Below are positions 46,857 through 58,355 of a stretch of DNA of 64,000 bases, in pieces. The stretch spans positions 124,001-188,000 of the forward strand of contig JADNYV010000026.1 in assembly GCA_015501055.1 (NCBI GenBank), in the 5' to 3' direction. The DNA comes from Mucidula mucida. Its lineage: Eukaryota > Basidiomycota > Agaricomycetes > Agaricales > Physalacriaceae. Below the pieces are notes generated by a model, which made no database searches, was not told the origin of the DNA, and saw only the letters and a list, made by a program, of their open reading frames with translations. Each line of letters opens with the position of its first letter. Within the stretch, counting starts at the first letter, position 1. Made by a program: the position numbers and the translations under genes.

Positions 46857-47698
46857 GACTGTCCGCAAAAAGAATACTGACGCGAACAGGACGTCCAATT
46901 TGACAACGCCAGTATAAATCTTTTTCAGCTATACGGCCCCATGATGAACTCCCTGAGCTTCTCCGCCAACAAGTGACTGAGCCGGACCGTAGAAACACGC
47001 CTGCAGGTCCAAAGTCAAGATCGTCAGGTGGGCGTACCCTCCGCGTCCTCGGAGAAAAGTCGCAAGATCGAGGTAACGTCCATTGTTTGCCCAAGTCGAA
47101 GTCACTAAGTTGACTTGGGCGAGAAGCGTGCGGAGAACGGTGCTGGGGCAGGAAACAAGGTGCAATTCGACAATCGCAATGCCTACTACCGGTACACCGG
47201 CCCGAAACGCCGGAGCAGCTTTCCGCTGCTGCTCGGGAACAGCGTTCGGACAACCCGACTACAAAACCGTCTTCATATTGATGGGGTCAACTTCCTGGTG
47301 AGTTTGGACTCTCAGGAATCAGTGTCTCTTTCTCTCCAGCGAGTTAGCGCTGTCAGCCTATCCAGGTGAAAGAAAACCAGACGCCGTCTCCTCAACGTCT
47401 CCTCTTATCGCTGGAGAAGTGCTTCATGATTTTTTATCGCAGAATCAACATCACGTAGAGAGTTCAAGCAGGGATCGGACAATCTACGTATATGATACTG
47501 AGCATGAAACGAACAGGCCCGGTATTCTTCAAATGCGACATGTACTACACCAAATTGTGCTTGTGGAGAAGGAACAGGCCCCGCGCTGCCTGTGTATACC
47601 TTACCTGATGGACCTTCGAGAGATGCTGGCATTACAGAGTCAGTGAGATTCCTCGGTAGAGAAAGATATCTGTATCAAGTCCCGAAACGAACAATAAT
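46857..47698. other. Region between beta-galactosidase and F-box gene
   Basis: Mostly the beta-galactosidase promoter. A minus-strand stretch around 46930-47110 (LDLATFLRGRGGYAHLTILT) has some coding look but no start or family that I can support. Confidence 0.35.
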
Positions 47699-49492
47699 TC
47701 AATTGCGAACTGCGAAAACTATATTGTTGCTTCCAACGTTTGCAGTCAATTTCGACGTGACCTGTATCAAGAGGTCCATCCCATCTTCAACCAATTCGGT
47801 GAATATTAGGCTTTCCTCTTCAGTGAAGACATTGATGACCCAACTCCATCGTGCAGGTTCCGAAATACACCCCCCTGTGGCATGAAACGCGCGTCCACAG
47901 TGAAGTGGCATGTCCTAAGTCTTGCCAGTCCAACCGTATCGCCCCCTTTCCAGCGCGCCTGTACCATGGAAGCAAAATCGCCAAGCGACCCAAAATATGA
48001 TAGGCTCGTCGCGTCGTCGTGATTATATATCTGATGTCCAGAGACGAAAGGAGGGGGAGAAATGTGACAGTTTTCGTTGGTACGACTTTCAGGGAGTTCA
48101 CGATCGCCACCACTTGTTCCTGGTCCGTTTCATTGCCGAATCCCTGTATGTTTACAGTGAGGTCGAGGAAGGTAAGACTACCTGTCTGAGAAAGGATTGT
48201 TACGAGACTATGTTCAGATTAGGCGGCAAGTGGCACACTGGCAATCGAAAGTCTGGTGAGGAGCTTAAACAGGAACGTATGAGTAGCCGTTTAAATGAAT
48301 ACAGCATATTGGGGGGAATTTCGCTAGCGTCAGGATTAAGAGAGGCCTCTCTTAGATGAGGAAGTATGAGAACATCGATGACGTGCACCGACGAGGCATT
48401 CAGCTTGCTCATATTCGAGCAGGTGGTGTACGCCAATTCGTCCTCGTCCTCGTCATCCGGATACCACTCAGGTGTAGAGAGGATTTCAAGCGATGGGCAC
48501 TGTCCAATTAAACGCATACATACCCTGCGCTCCTCCTCGTCACCATTGAAGTCCATGCATGAAAGGTCTAGCTCCGTGATTTGATCCCACGGAAATTCAA
48601 CGCCCAGCGTACCTCCACCAAGAACCAGTTTCGTAAGACGAGGACAGTCTTCGAAGACATACACCGCTGCGTGTTCCTCCGATTCGAGCGGAACGAGAAA
48701 AAGGCTCAGGGACTCCAGGTGAGGAAGCCGATTAACAAGTGACTCGTAGGGCATAGTACTACTCAATTTTCCATGAAAACTTGTCAGATGGAATTCCCGC
48801 CACCGATACGATTCTGCGAGTGCGATATCGAGCATGCGCTTTAGAATAGATGGATCGGGGTTGAGGTTACGTCTATGTGGTAGTATGCCGTCGCGTAGAG
48901 ATACGTTCAATAATCTTTGGCGGGAACGCTGAATAACCATCTCCAAGCACTGCACATTTCCTTCATGCTGCGCCGCTTCCGGGAAACGAATAGTCATATT
49001 GGACCAGAATGAATGAAGAGACAAAGCGATGCTTCGCCATCTCTGGCAGACGTGGCTGAGCTGCCATATAGGCCCAGACGCGTTGAAAGCGTTAGAATCT
49101 GAGGGCTTTTTAATTGTGTACAGGAAGATTTCAGACCAGATTTCCAAGGGGAGAGTGCGGTGCAGGGAAATGAGGTTGTTGTATTTCTTCTGGACGTTTA
49201 TCAACCTGCCTCGTTCTTCATCCATAGATCGGATGACCTCATGAAGGGAGGCGACTTTGGAATCAATGGAGAATATGTCTCCGGAGACAGTGGGTAAAAT
49301 GGTGTGTCGAATGTGTGAGATCTCCGCGTCCGTCGCTGGGACATTCGATGTACGGAGCCGCTCAAGGAGCGCAGAGCTTTGGTATTTCTCTTCGTGATGG
49401 ATGCTCCGTCTGGTGAAAAGGCCGCAATTGGTGCATTGAGACTCAATCTGCTGCATCCCGGACGCCCTGACTCGAATAACAGGAAATTTCAA
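47699..49492 (-). CDS. F-box protein with leucine-rich tail (frame-disrupted)
   Basis: An SCF ubiquitin-ligase substrate adaptor of the expanded agaricomycete F-box set. After an N-terminal SQCTNCGLF pair of Cys comes a coiled coil (LHEVIRSMDEERGRLINVQ). The F-box is LISLHRTLPLEIWSEIFLYT with WQLSHVCQRWRSIALSLHSFW. Leucine-rich segments follow (LPHLESLSLFLVPLES, LTKLVLGGGTLG, ITELDLSCMDFNGDEEE). The plain frame stops at 48200, but family-like sequence continues: SQTGSLTFLDLTVNIQGFGN, then WKGGDTVGLARLRTCHF, then FTEEESLIFTELVEDGMD, ending at 47699. One added base at about 48203, 48030 and 47838 joins all pieces. The start could be Met 13 (49456) instead. The substrate is unknown. Confidence 0.78.
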
Positions 49493-50223
49493 GTGCCACT
49501 AATTATAAAAGTGAAGGTGAGGTCGTCTTTGTGAAGGCGTAATTACGCATAGATTACCTAGTATGAGATGTAATCTTCTCGCCGTGGTCAAAGATTTCAG
49601 TGGTCTCGATAACGCGGCTGAAGATCGTGGTTTGCAAGAAACCCGGAAGAATCTAAGAAGAAACCCTTGGACGATCGACTTGTACGTAATAACTTGAAGA
49701 CACCAGTTCCCTCAACACATCGTAGGAGGACATAGCAAAAAGCCCAGATTGCCTTTTAGAAGTCATTGAGGAGGGATTCTGCAATATTGGCATTCTGGAG
49801 AAGTTTAACAATGCTAAAGTCGACCGATTCTGCGCAAATCTCTCCGATTCATCCGCTCTGCCGTCTAGAGAAGACCTCGTTTTGAGCAAGAACCTCCTAT
49901 TCACAGCTTGTTGAAAAGCTCAAGGTCATATTAGGTTTAAGTACACCATCATTCTTACTCGTAGTTAGTTCGGGGCCACCATGAGAGAGGAAATGATAGA
50001 GGAAACGATATCCTCATCTTCGTACAGACAGATCCACCAAAGCATACATTATTCTTACATACAGAAAAAAGTAACTACAGCAGCAATACACACATACTAC
50101 ATGTACATACTGGGTAACACATAACGTTGTTAGTGGAACCACCTATTGCGCCACTACAGGGTATCGTACAGCAGGAAATCAGTTCCTCGTTTCAGCATAC
50201 ATAACTTGCAAATCATTTTCATT
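49493..50223. other. Non-coding stretch
   Basis: About 730 bases with one minor minus-strand frame (49653-49904) and no recognisable product. Confidence 0.35.
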
Positions 50224-51425
50224 CTACGCCGCCAACTTGGGAATGACCTTCATCATCTGATCAATGTCCACAAACTGGACCCACGAATCTAACTTGCGCT
50301 TCTCATCGTTCCAAATGAAATTGGATTCCTTCGTGCCGCGGAAGAACGCGCAAACGCAGATGTACAGCTCCTCCACGATCCGGTCCTCACGGGCAACGCC
50401 CAGATTTGCATTCCACAACCGGAACTCCCAGCCTTGTAGAGGATGCCCATCGCCCCATGCCTTCTCAGCGGGCACGTTGAATTCCAAACGGGAGTAGTCA
50501 AACCCCGGAGGCTGACCAATGGCGTGTATGTACGCTTCTTTCAGACATAGCAATATGAAGACACGCCTCAGCGCAATCTCATCGCCTTGGTCCAGAGGGA
50601 TTAGCCCAAACTCTGTTGAGGTAAGCTGTGAAGACGTTGGATTAGATGATGAGTGTGGCCACGAATGGAAAGGAGACCGACTTTATGCCTCATCGACTCA
50701 ATAAAGTCCGGGACAGTGATTCCACGGGGATGCACAGCAATTTGCTTGATACCCAGTCCGATGTTGATTACGCGCTTTTGAAAGCCTTGGGTCATAGCTA
50801 TGCCACAAAGGGAGGGACCGCACTCGATATGATAGCCAATCATTGAGTGCAGGAATTTTTCGGGAGGCATTCCGTCTGGCATCTGGCGTGGCGGCAGCGT
50901 GAATGATAATTCGTGGCATTTCAACAACACGCACCTGTTCAATCCAATGTTTTCCATTGGGTGAAACACAATCGCGCCACTTGGAACGTGGAATGCGCCG
51001 GTGGCGCATCATGAGCACTGGAAGAAGTTGTGTAATGCAGAATCCTGATGTCGGAGGAGGTCAAACAGGACCGCGGATCATAATGACTAGACGCACGGAA
51101 CGAATTCGCATCTTCTGGATTATGTGCGGGGAGTGAACATGGGGAACAAAGTCCTTGATAAAGTTGTAGCAGGCTTCATATTCCTGCACAGCGCTCAGTC
51201 TTCTAAGTGTTCGTTTATGCACCAACGCACCTCAAGTGAGTACTCGCGGTTGAGAGACAACATCCAAATAAGAATTGGAAACTCTTGTGGATTGCGCATG
51301 ATCTGCGGATGTACTCCTGGTGGCGGTTGCATGCCGGGGTGAGGCTGGGCTAATCCTGTAGCTTGTTGACCAGACATCGGCGCGTATGGGGGGTTACTCG
51401 GGCCAGGCATAGACTGGTGAGACAT
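50224..51425 (-). pseudogene. Phosphopantetheinyl-transferase-like gene, degraded
   Basis: The best block, LRRVFILLCLKEAYIHAIGQ with GFDYSRLEFNVP, matches the KEA-type motif of Sfp/Lys5 4'-phosphopantetheinyl transferases, which activate carrier proteins with CoA. Upstream pieces fit the same family order: QEYEACYNFIKDFVPHV, SPNGKHWIEQ, MIGYHIECGPSLCGIAM, then NIGLGIKQIAV. In active enzymes the last would be G-[IV]-D with a Mg-binding Asp; here the codon at 50751-50753 is Gly, and the usual N-x-S-H phrase is absent. The N-terminus is Pro/Gln-rich (MSHQSMPGPSNPPYAPM). Frame breaks occur near 51198 (one C missing) and about 51062. The gene may be dead, or sequence errors may exaggerate the damage. 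Family call is moderate. Confidence 0.5.
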
Positions 51426-52049
51426 GAGAAGAATCTATATAGTATCGGAGGATAAGATAGAAAAGATAACAGCGTTCGGTGGGTCGTTAGCGTCGTGAAG
51501 AGGATTGCCACAATCAGATGTACGTGGTTGAAGTTCAACACGAACTTGTTGAAATGGCTAGCCGTTTTGATTCCGCTCACGTGGCATAGTGATCCGGTAC
51601 CTGGGTTAGACCGATGCTGTGAAATTCAGCTGCACACTCCGTGCACACGTCCAAGAACATATTAAGGCAGAAAATCTTATGGTAGTACTAACATACTCGC
51701 AGATGATAAATGTCATCCGTTCAGTCCTTTCAATACCACCCCAGGGCACTCACAGAACACTCTACGTCTTGGCTCACTAATCTACGCAGAACTTGTCGTC
51801 TAGTCTTCGGCAGGGAACATTGGTTCTGAGGGTTCCCTCAATATTCTCGAACTGTCAGTCTCTACAGGCTCATGCCGCTCTTCCTACCACCGCTGGGTCT
51901 ATGCAGAAATGTCAGAAAGCCTATGACTTACGGAATGCCCTTGCCGCCGAAGACGCACTTGAAGACACATATCCGAGCTCTCATGACGTGAAGTGCCACC
52001 TATATGAATGGCATTGGTGTATCGTGGCTAACCCTCCACCCCTCGCAAC
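51426..52049. other. Intergenic region before the FAD oxidoreductase
   Basis: No clear coding exons. An upstream exon of the oxidoreductase could lie near 51900-52030 but I cannot join one convincingly. Confidence 0.35.
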
Positions 52050-53598
52050 ATGGTGTTCAGCGATCATCTCGTCGAGCTCACGGACTCCGGATACAAAGGA
52101 GACATCCTCCACAAACCAGACATCGTGCAGCCCGAGGATGCCTGGGACATGGCGACCCGTACTTGGGGCTGTCACTCGAGGAAAGATCCCAAGGTCGTGC
52201 TGAAGCCAAAGACCACTGCAGATACATCAGCCGCCATCTTGTGGCTCAAGAAGCACAGGATAGATCTCGCCGTTCGCTCAGGCGGGACAGCACTATCGCA
52301 GTCCGACGAGGTTATTCTGGACTTGGGCTATTTCAACAAGTATGTATGCGCTCTATAATATTCCTTTAAGTATTTCTTCTACTGACTTGGAGTACTGTAG
52401 AGCGCAAGCAGCAAGTCGTGCTTGGACCGGGGCAGCCTTGGCGGAGGGTGTACGAGACGCTCGCACCGTCTCCTGTGACAGTAATGGGCGGACGTCTCGC
52501 GCCTGTCGGAGTCGGTGGATTCCTGACCGGCGGCGGTCTCTGCTATCTCACCAACATGTATGGTCTTGCGACGAACAACGTCATCGACTATCAATTTGTT
52601 CTGGCCGACGGTCGAGTCATCTGGGCAAGTGAAGATCCCGAACTTGCACAAGCTATGAGGGGTGCTGGATTTAGTTTTGGAGGTAAGTAAAGACTGCTTT
52701 AAGCGATCCGGGCGTTGACTTTTTCTTTTGAAGTAATCACTGAGATTATTGTAAAGGCTATTTCGAAACCTTCCAGCGTTTACGGCGGCTATATGCTCTA
52801 TTCTGTTGACAAGCTTGAAGCGTTAGCCAAACACGTTCAGAAGTTATCCACAGAAAACACGGATCCTCGCATCAGTGCCCTCCTGGTAAGTAGGAGATAT
52901 TTTCTTTGTGAACTTGCCTATTTCATAGTTCTTGCAGTGTGTATTATGCGTCCCCAATGTCGGCCCGGCGTGCGCTTTGTTGCCATTTGTTGTTGGTGCC
53001 GCAGGAGAATATTGTTATGGAGTTTGCTAAACGAAGAGACGTGTTCGGCTGGGCATGGGATCACGCGCTAGTCCACGATAGTTCTGGCGTCTATAAATTT
53101 GAGGAGGCAACATTCGTTCATCATGGCAGTTCACCGGCGCCATGCTCTCGTCACTCAGTCCCTCCGTGTTCAAAGCAGGTGCGGATTGGGTTGCGGAACT
53201 GCGCTCACGTCCAGACGGGGAGCGCTTTCAAGGCGCGACCCTCTTCTATCAACCTTTTATGAAAACCGCCTTTGCTACGACCCCAGAAACTAAGGGTGTG
53301 TGGCCACCCGCAGGACGCGACACGCTGAGCGCAGTAGCCATTGCAATTGACCAACCGGGATACGCTTCCTGGACATGCGGAGGAGAATGCAGGGTATATG
53401 CGCGAGTGCGTTGAGAGGATACATAATGCGGCGCGCGGGGAGGGAATTGAAGTTGTGAAAAACTATCCAAATTATCTTCTTGCGGGGAGTCCGGCGGAGG
53501 ACTTTTACGAGAAAGAGACATTGGAGATGTTGAAAGGTTTGAAGCGAAAGTATGACCCCGATAACATTCTCAATAAGGGTATCCGTATCATTATTTAG
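52050..53598 (+). CDS. FAD-linked (PCMH/BBE-type) oxidoreductase, frame-disrupted
   Basis: A flavoprotein oxidase of the berberine-bridge-like superfamily. The FAD-binding part runs from KPDIVQPEDAWDMATRTW through IDLAVRSGGTALS and VILDLGYFNK to VLGPGQPWRRVYETL, GGRLAPVGVGGFLTGGG and MRGAGFSFGGVITEI. The substrate part includes SWAWDH-like FGWAWDHALVHDSSGVYKFEEA, split here by position 53060-53105, and GAMLSSLSPSVFKAGADW. The BBE-like end is YPNYLLAGSPAEDFYEKE to YDPDNILNKGI. RSGGT stands where covalent flavoenzymes have RSGGH, so His-linked FAD is unlikely. One added base is needed near 53127 (HHG to FTGAML) and 53368 (AIDQPGYAS to PGHAEENAGYM). The exon joint near 52340-52403 is unsure. No signal peptide found at this start. 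Confidence 0.75.
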
Positions 53599-53818
53599 TA
53601 TCACTTCAATCTGTAAAGCATCTGTAACAATACATGGCGGAGGGGGAAGTTCAAGTGCACATACTCAATATTACTCGTCTGTCAACAAAGACTTCCGGGA
53701 GATCTCCAATCGCTGCACGGTCAAGATAAAATGTTCCTATATATAAGCCATGGTAAACTACGAAACTATAACTATACAGTAAAGGATTGCGCTTCCAGTC
53801 ATCGTCAGTATCGTACAC

Positions 53819-56181
53819 TCAATAAACGTCTTCCTGCCGGGCACTTTCCACCGCCCTCAATTCTGCACTCAAGTCTGAGCGCCCCTTCTTCACCTTTCTC
53901 AAACAGTAGTCACGAATATCATCCAGCTCAACATTACCGCCTTTCTGTGCGCCGTTGTACTCCATAAAAGCAGGCGACAAATATATGCGTTTCTTTTGGC
54001 CATTGCTCAAAAGCTGAAGACCTTTTTCAATGGCGTGGAGGCGATCCTAGAAGTCAATGAGAAAGGAACGCAGCTACACGCATATTGTATCTTACCGCAA
54101 CGACGTCGGACAAGCTGTTGTACACGAGATTCAAGTCCTCGCCTTCCTCATAATCGTATGGATAGCAGGATTGGTTGTCAAACGAGCTTGGAACGACTGG
54201 GGTCTGGGGTCCTCCTTGTGAGGACACTGATGGTGTCGGCGCATACGTGGACGCCTGAAAAAATCGTCAGCGCGCTTTCTGGGGCATATTGAATTCTTAC
54301 CGCTCGAACTGCGTCATAACCGGCAGATAACGGGGAAGGAGTCGACTAAAACACGTTGAGCAGCCTGTCTGACGAATGATAATCAAACGATTACTTGAAG
54401 ATTCGAAGCGCTGCTGATACTGTTCGACCGCGAATACCCTTGGTTGGGATAGGTCATCTGGAGATTATTGTACTCCGTTGGACTAGGCTAAGAGCGAAAT
54501 TAAACCTAGTTTGACGACTGCATTGAAAGAAGAGAGATACATACTAGTACTCGTGACCCGCCAGCAGACGTATTGGCCATGGAAGGAGGGTACTGCCCGC
54601 CGCTGGCATACTGTTGGTCATTAGCCATGTAACTTTGGGATTCCTGATGAACATGAGATCATTTCGAGAAGAATGAAGATAACACCAACCCTTCGCATAG
54701 CCTGAGTGTTTTGAGGATATGGTGCGCTTTGTAGGTAACCCTGGGATTCCTGAGGAGAAGGTAAAATGCATCTGGGCAAGAGGATGAAAGGTTACCTACT
54801 CGGCGCATAGACTGCTGAACCTGTTCGTTGAGCATGTACTGCTGGTCTATCTGTGAATATCCTCTGGAGTCCTAAAGTTAACCATGAATCACATCTCGAT
54901 AGAAGAACTGAGACGACAAACCCGTCGCATATATTCACTACCGTTACCGACGTTTTGAGGCATATTGTTCGAGTATCCTTGATGAGGATACGCCGAGACG
55001 CCACCTTGATCTACGGATGGGTCCTGGTAAGATCGAGGCTGAGAGCGTGATGCCTGCCCAGACTGAGGCTGCGGCCAGACTTCACCCGCCGGGCCGCCGC
55101 CATTGTAATATTGGTACCCTGCAGCGGCCTGCATGTCCGGACGCCGAGGGCTGCCGTCACCGTAAAATTGTTGACCATATTCTGCCCGAAGCTGTTGTAA
55201 ACGAGCAGAGGATATGTTCTAAGAAGACGTCAATGCTGAATGCATCCAAAGCGGTGATAGAAGCCATGCGAACCTGATTGGGATCGGCGCGTGCGGCGTT
55301 TTGAGAAGCGCTATAGGGCGGAGGAGGCCGAGAGTCGTACGCGAGGTAGTCAGCGCGTTGATGGGGTTCTGGCAGGGTTTGCGCGAGATCTCGGTCGTGG
55401 GGAAGGCCTTCCATATGATTGGGATAAATGTTGACGTGAGTGTTAACTTGGATCGTATTGTAACCCGACGAACCGCCCTACATTCCGGCAGTCAGCGGCT
55501 GATGCACACACAAAGAAGAGCCATGCCCACATGAGCCTGTGGATACGAAGCCGCAGTCACGCCATTCGCTGCGTGTCCTCGACCCTCGCTATAGGCCCCA
55601 GAGTAGTATGCCGGTCCATTTTGGCCACTGTATCGAGCGGGGTACGACGATCGTCCTGCGCCGCCTGCATGAACATGGCTCTGCAACTGGGTAATAGGCG
55701 GTGGAGGTAATCGGATACCTGCTTGCGACGGCGCCTTGGATTTGGCTTATTAATGACAACTTGTGCAAGGAACGATGAAAGACAGACTGTGAGACCATTG
55801 GGCATTCGGCCTTCGTAGTTCATACTGGGCACTCGCGGGTACTGTCCTGGAAGCGGGGGTGGGTAGGCAGCTGCGCCTGGTTGCTGAGCATAGGCCTGGA
55901 CAAGTTTAGGTGGCGAGCCCGTCCGCGTACGCTTTGTTCTTGGTAAATCGTCGTCGTAGTCAACTGCACGTCGTTTCGTGGGCTGTTAAAATCAACGAAG
56001 GGCAGAACAAGGGTGAAAATGCTCGTACAGGCGCCAATGCCTCATCGTCTGCTACGCTCTCCAATTCCTGCACACTAGCTGCAATACGGGCCACGGCGAG
56101 CTTGGCGGCCTGTCTCGTCGTTTTCCGGGGCTCAGGCGCTGTCTCTGGCGGCGGCGGCGCTGGTTTCACTCGCGGAGGCAT
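53819..56181 (-). CDS. Low-complexity Pro/Gln/Tyr-rich protein with basic N-terminus
   Basis: The start MPPRVKPAPPPPETAPEPRK is at 56181, then KTTRQAAKLAVARIAASVQE, a possible basic helix. After an intron come VDYDDDLPRTKRTRTG (a likely nuclear signal). Several hundred residues of disordered Pro/Gln/Tyr/Gly follow (PARYSGQNGPAYYSGAYSEG, AAAGYQYYNGGGPAG, ASRSQPRSYQDPSVDQGG). The last exons give an ordered helical end, HAIEKGLQLLSNGQKKRIYL, then ELDDIRDYCLRKVKKGRSDL to a stop at 53819. About ten introns are implied, and exact joints in the repetitive middle are uncertain. Domain layout suggests a prion-like or transcription-associated nuclear protein, but I do not recognise it. Confidence 0.55.
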
Positions 56182-56213
56182 CGTTGAAGTTGAAAAGAAG
56201 ACGCAACGGGGGA

Positions 56214-56232
56214 AAAACGCGTTTTAACGCGT
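56214..56232. promoter_or_regulatory. Tandem ACGCGT boxes before the low-complexity gene
   Basis: ACGCGT at 56217-56222, inside the 12-bp palindrome AAAACGCGTTTT (56214-56225), and again at 56227-56232. They lie 36-51 bases upstream of the start codon of the minus-strand gene. The core equals the MBF cell-cycle box. Confidence 0.45.
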
Positions 56233-56399
56233 CTGGCCCTGGCGGTTCCGGAGACAGCCAGTTTCCCAATTCGTCATATCAATTCGCCGCCCGACGACCC
56301 TGGGCGCCTACAGAATGCTCTTCCTTTCTTCTCAAAGTTGCCTAAGATCATATTGTGCATAAATATTTTTCCTGAGGTACAGCGACATAGCGTACACGA

Positions 56400-57190
56400 A
56401 GGAGAGCTGCAGTAAGCAGAAATCAACGCAGCACAAACTTTAAGGTTGTACCCTGTTGAACCATACATTCTGCGGATGCCGCCTTCTGACGCTGCTTCTC
56501 ATCTAGAATGATTCTCTCCTCGTCGCCGAGGTCGAATTCTATACCTCTCATCAAAGATACTCCAAGATCGCGTCAACGGGGACATCCCATGTGCCATCCA
56601 GGAGGTCACCATCTGCCCCACACATCGAATAACCTGGTGATATGAACGACCTGTCAGCCCCCTCCAGGACTTGTCGGCATCGGGCAGCTGAACGTCACTG
56701 TGTGAATATCAGACCTGTTGTTTCTTGGTAGAACCCACGACTGCCGAGGGCGCCTGTTCTTAGCCTAAATTCTCCTGCATTGTCCTTCCGCCAAGAGCGC
56801 GATCGAAGCCAGCTTCGGTCTCCCAGTCTTCTTTAAATTTCGGATTACCCACCATTCAACAAATTCTAGTAGGTCCATGTGTGCTTGGATGTATCGAAGA
56901 CGGTCCTAATATTCTGATTGACAGCCCAAGAAGAAGAATCTAGTACTAGTAGACAATCGAAGTGAGCCGATGAGCAAATCTAGATAGCACGATGCTATCC
57001 TTCAGAGAGCCGCAACTTTTCGACGTGTTTCTGAATCTATATCGGTTCGCCAACGACGTGTGCAGCCTGCAGAAACGAGGAACATCCACATGCATATTTG
57101 CAATGCTTGGACACTTTGGATGGTTCGTTCTAGCCTCCTCTGGATTGAGAAGAGCACTCCCCCTTGTGGTAGAAACACTTGACACACCGA
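56400..57190 (-). other. Coding-like fragments, unassigned gene
   Basis: On the minus strand, GADGDLLDGTWDVPVDAILE (about 56560-56640) and EFDLGDEERIILDEKQRQKA (about 56480-56545) lie in neighbouring frames that one added base near 56555 would join. A further frame at 56946-57185 (SALLNPEEARTNHPKCPS) may be its N-terminal part. I do not recognise the product; it is probably a real gene hidden by frame breaks. Confidence 0.35.
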
Positions 57191-57233
57191 AAGGTCTATA
57201 ACAGTCGATTATAATACGGATGGATAATGAATT

Positions 57234-58355
57234 TCAACATATGATACATTCACCTTCTGGCTTAGCTAGTCTAGCTTCAAGACGCGCGCGCAAAACATCA
57301 TCTGCCCGTATATACGGCGACCCTTCATGCTGCAATGCCTCATCAATGGCAGCCATAATACTCTGCGAGGGCATGAGCTCCATATAACTCTTCATCCTCA
57401 TCGAAACAGGCTGCATCCCCTGCGCCTCCACAACGAGCTGCGAATCCACATACGTCGGTGCGCTGTGCGGCGCTATTCTCAACTTGGCGCACCACTGCCC
57501 CCTTCTCACCCGATGTCCCATATCATCATACGTCGCCGTGCAGAACTCCAACAACCACAACCTCCCACGAGCGATAAACTCGAGGGGGATTCTGCGCCCC
57601 ATGTGCATGCGCTTTTGGAATAAAGGAATTTGAACGTCAACTGCAAAAGCGGATTCGCCTGGGGCTGCAGTGAGGACGATAGTGTCCGGTTGGCCACCTG
57701 CTAGGATCATGTCGTCTGCGGCTGACGGTGGGTTCAGGAAGGGTTGTAGGTGATGGAAGAGGACTTGGTCGGAGGTGATGAGACACGCATGACGAACGTC
57801 AGCGCAAGCCGTACTACCCAGCGGACGTGCATGTGAGAAGAGGGCGTTGAGAAGGGCGTCTTCGTTTGGTGGTAATGATGCTTGGTGGTTCACAATCGCC
57901 CAGTAGAGTGGTGTGTGACTTTCGATAGAGTTCTCTTGGAGTAGAGACGAGAGGGGAATGGAGTAGGAGCGACATGCATCTGCACAGCTGTCCAGCACGG
58001 CGGCGGGCGAGGCATTTGAGGCGGGTCGGACAAGATCACGGATGAGAGCAGCCACGGTCGATTTTACTTCGCGAGAAGGACCACTGGGCCACCACGAACT
58101 GAAGCCAGACGTCAACGTCCCGGCAAAGGACGAAGATGGAGCATTGCCAAATCCAGATAATGTTGGCCTGCTACTACTCGACGATGGAATAGATTGCCTA
58201 TGAGGTGAAGAAGGACCTGGTGTTGGCGCGTATTTAACATCTCGTGGCGGCGCGCGCGGTGCCGTCGTTGATGCTCCTGCGACGTCCTCGTAGGACGGCG
58301 GCGCGTCGGAGGGCGTCGGTTCATCTGGGAGCGGGTCTTTCCTGTCTGGAACCAT
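57234..58355 (-). CDS. PPxY- and CaaX-bearing protein, unknown function
   Basis: A single open frame of 373 residues, no intron needed. The N-terminal 110 residues are disordered and Ser/Pro-rich, with SDAPPSYEDV at about residues 16-25: a PPxY motif that binds WW domains of Rsp5/NEDD4 ubiquitin ligases. The middle part (STVAALIRDLVRPASN, SHTPLYWAIVNHQASLPPNE, DALLNALFSHARPLG) resembles a short ankyrin-like helical region. The C-terminal half is mixed alpha/beta (VDVQIPLFQKRMHMGRRIPL, RGRLWLLEFCTATYDDMG). The protein ends ECIIC, a CaaX box predicting farnesylation or geranylgeranylation. Together this suggests a membrane-tethered ubiquitin-ligase adaptor; that role is inference. Confidence 0.75.
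   Translation of the reverse strand: MVPDRKDPLPDEPTPSDAPPSYEDVAGASTTAPRAPPRDVKYAPTPGPSSPHRQSIPSSSSSRPTLSGFGNAPSSSFAGTLTSGFSSWWPSGPSREVKSTVAALIRDLVRPASNASPAAVLDSCADACRSYSIPLSSLLQENSIESHTPLYWAIVNHQASLPPNEDALLNALFSHARPLGSTACADVRHACLITSDQVLFHHLQPFLNPPSAADDMILAGGQPDTIVLTAAPGESAFAVDVQIPLFQKRMHMGRRIPLEFIARGRLWLLEFCTATYDDMGHRVRRGQWCAKLRIAPHSAPTYVDSQLVVEAQGMQPVSMRMKSYMELMPSQSIMAAIDEALQHEGSPYIRADDVLRARLEARLAKPEGECIIC

Noticed and set aside
46735..47253. 172-codon minus-strand frame upstream of the beta-galactosidase
   Set aside because: Arg/Ser/Cys-rich composition, out of frame with the signal-peptide exon, and no recognisable domain.
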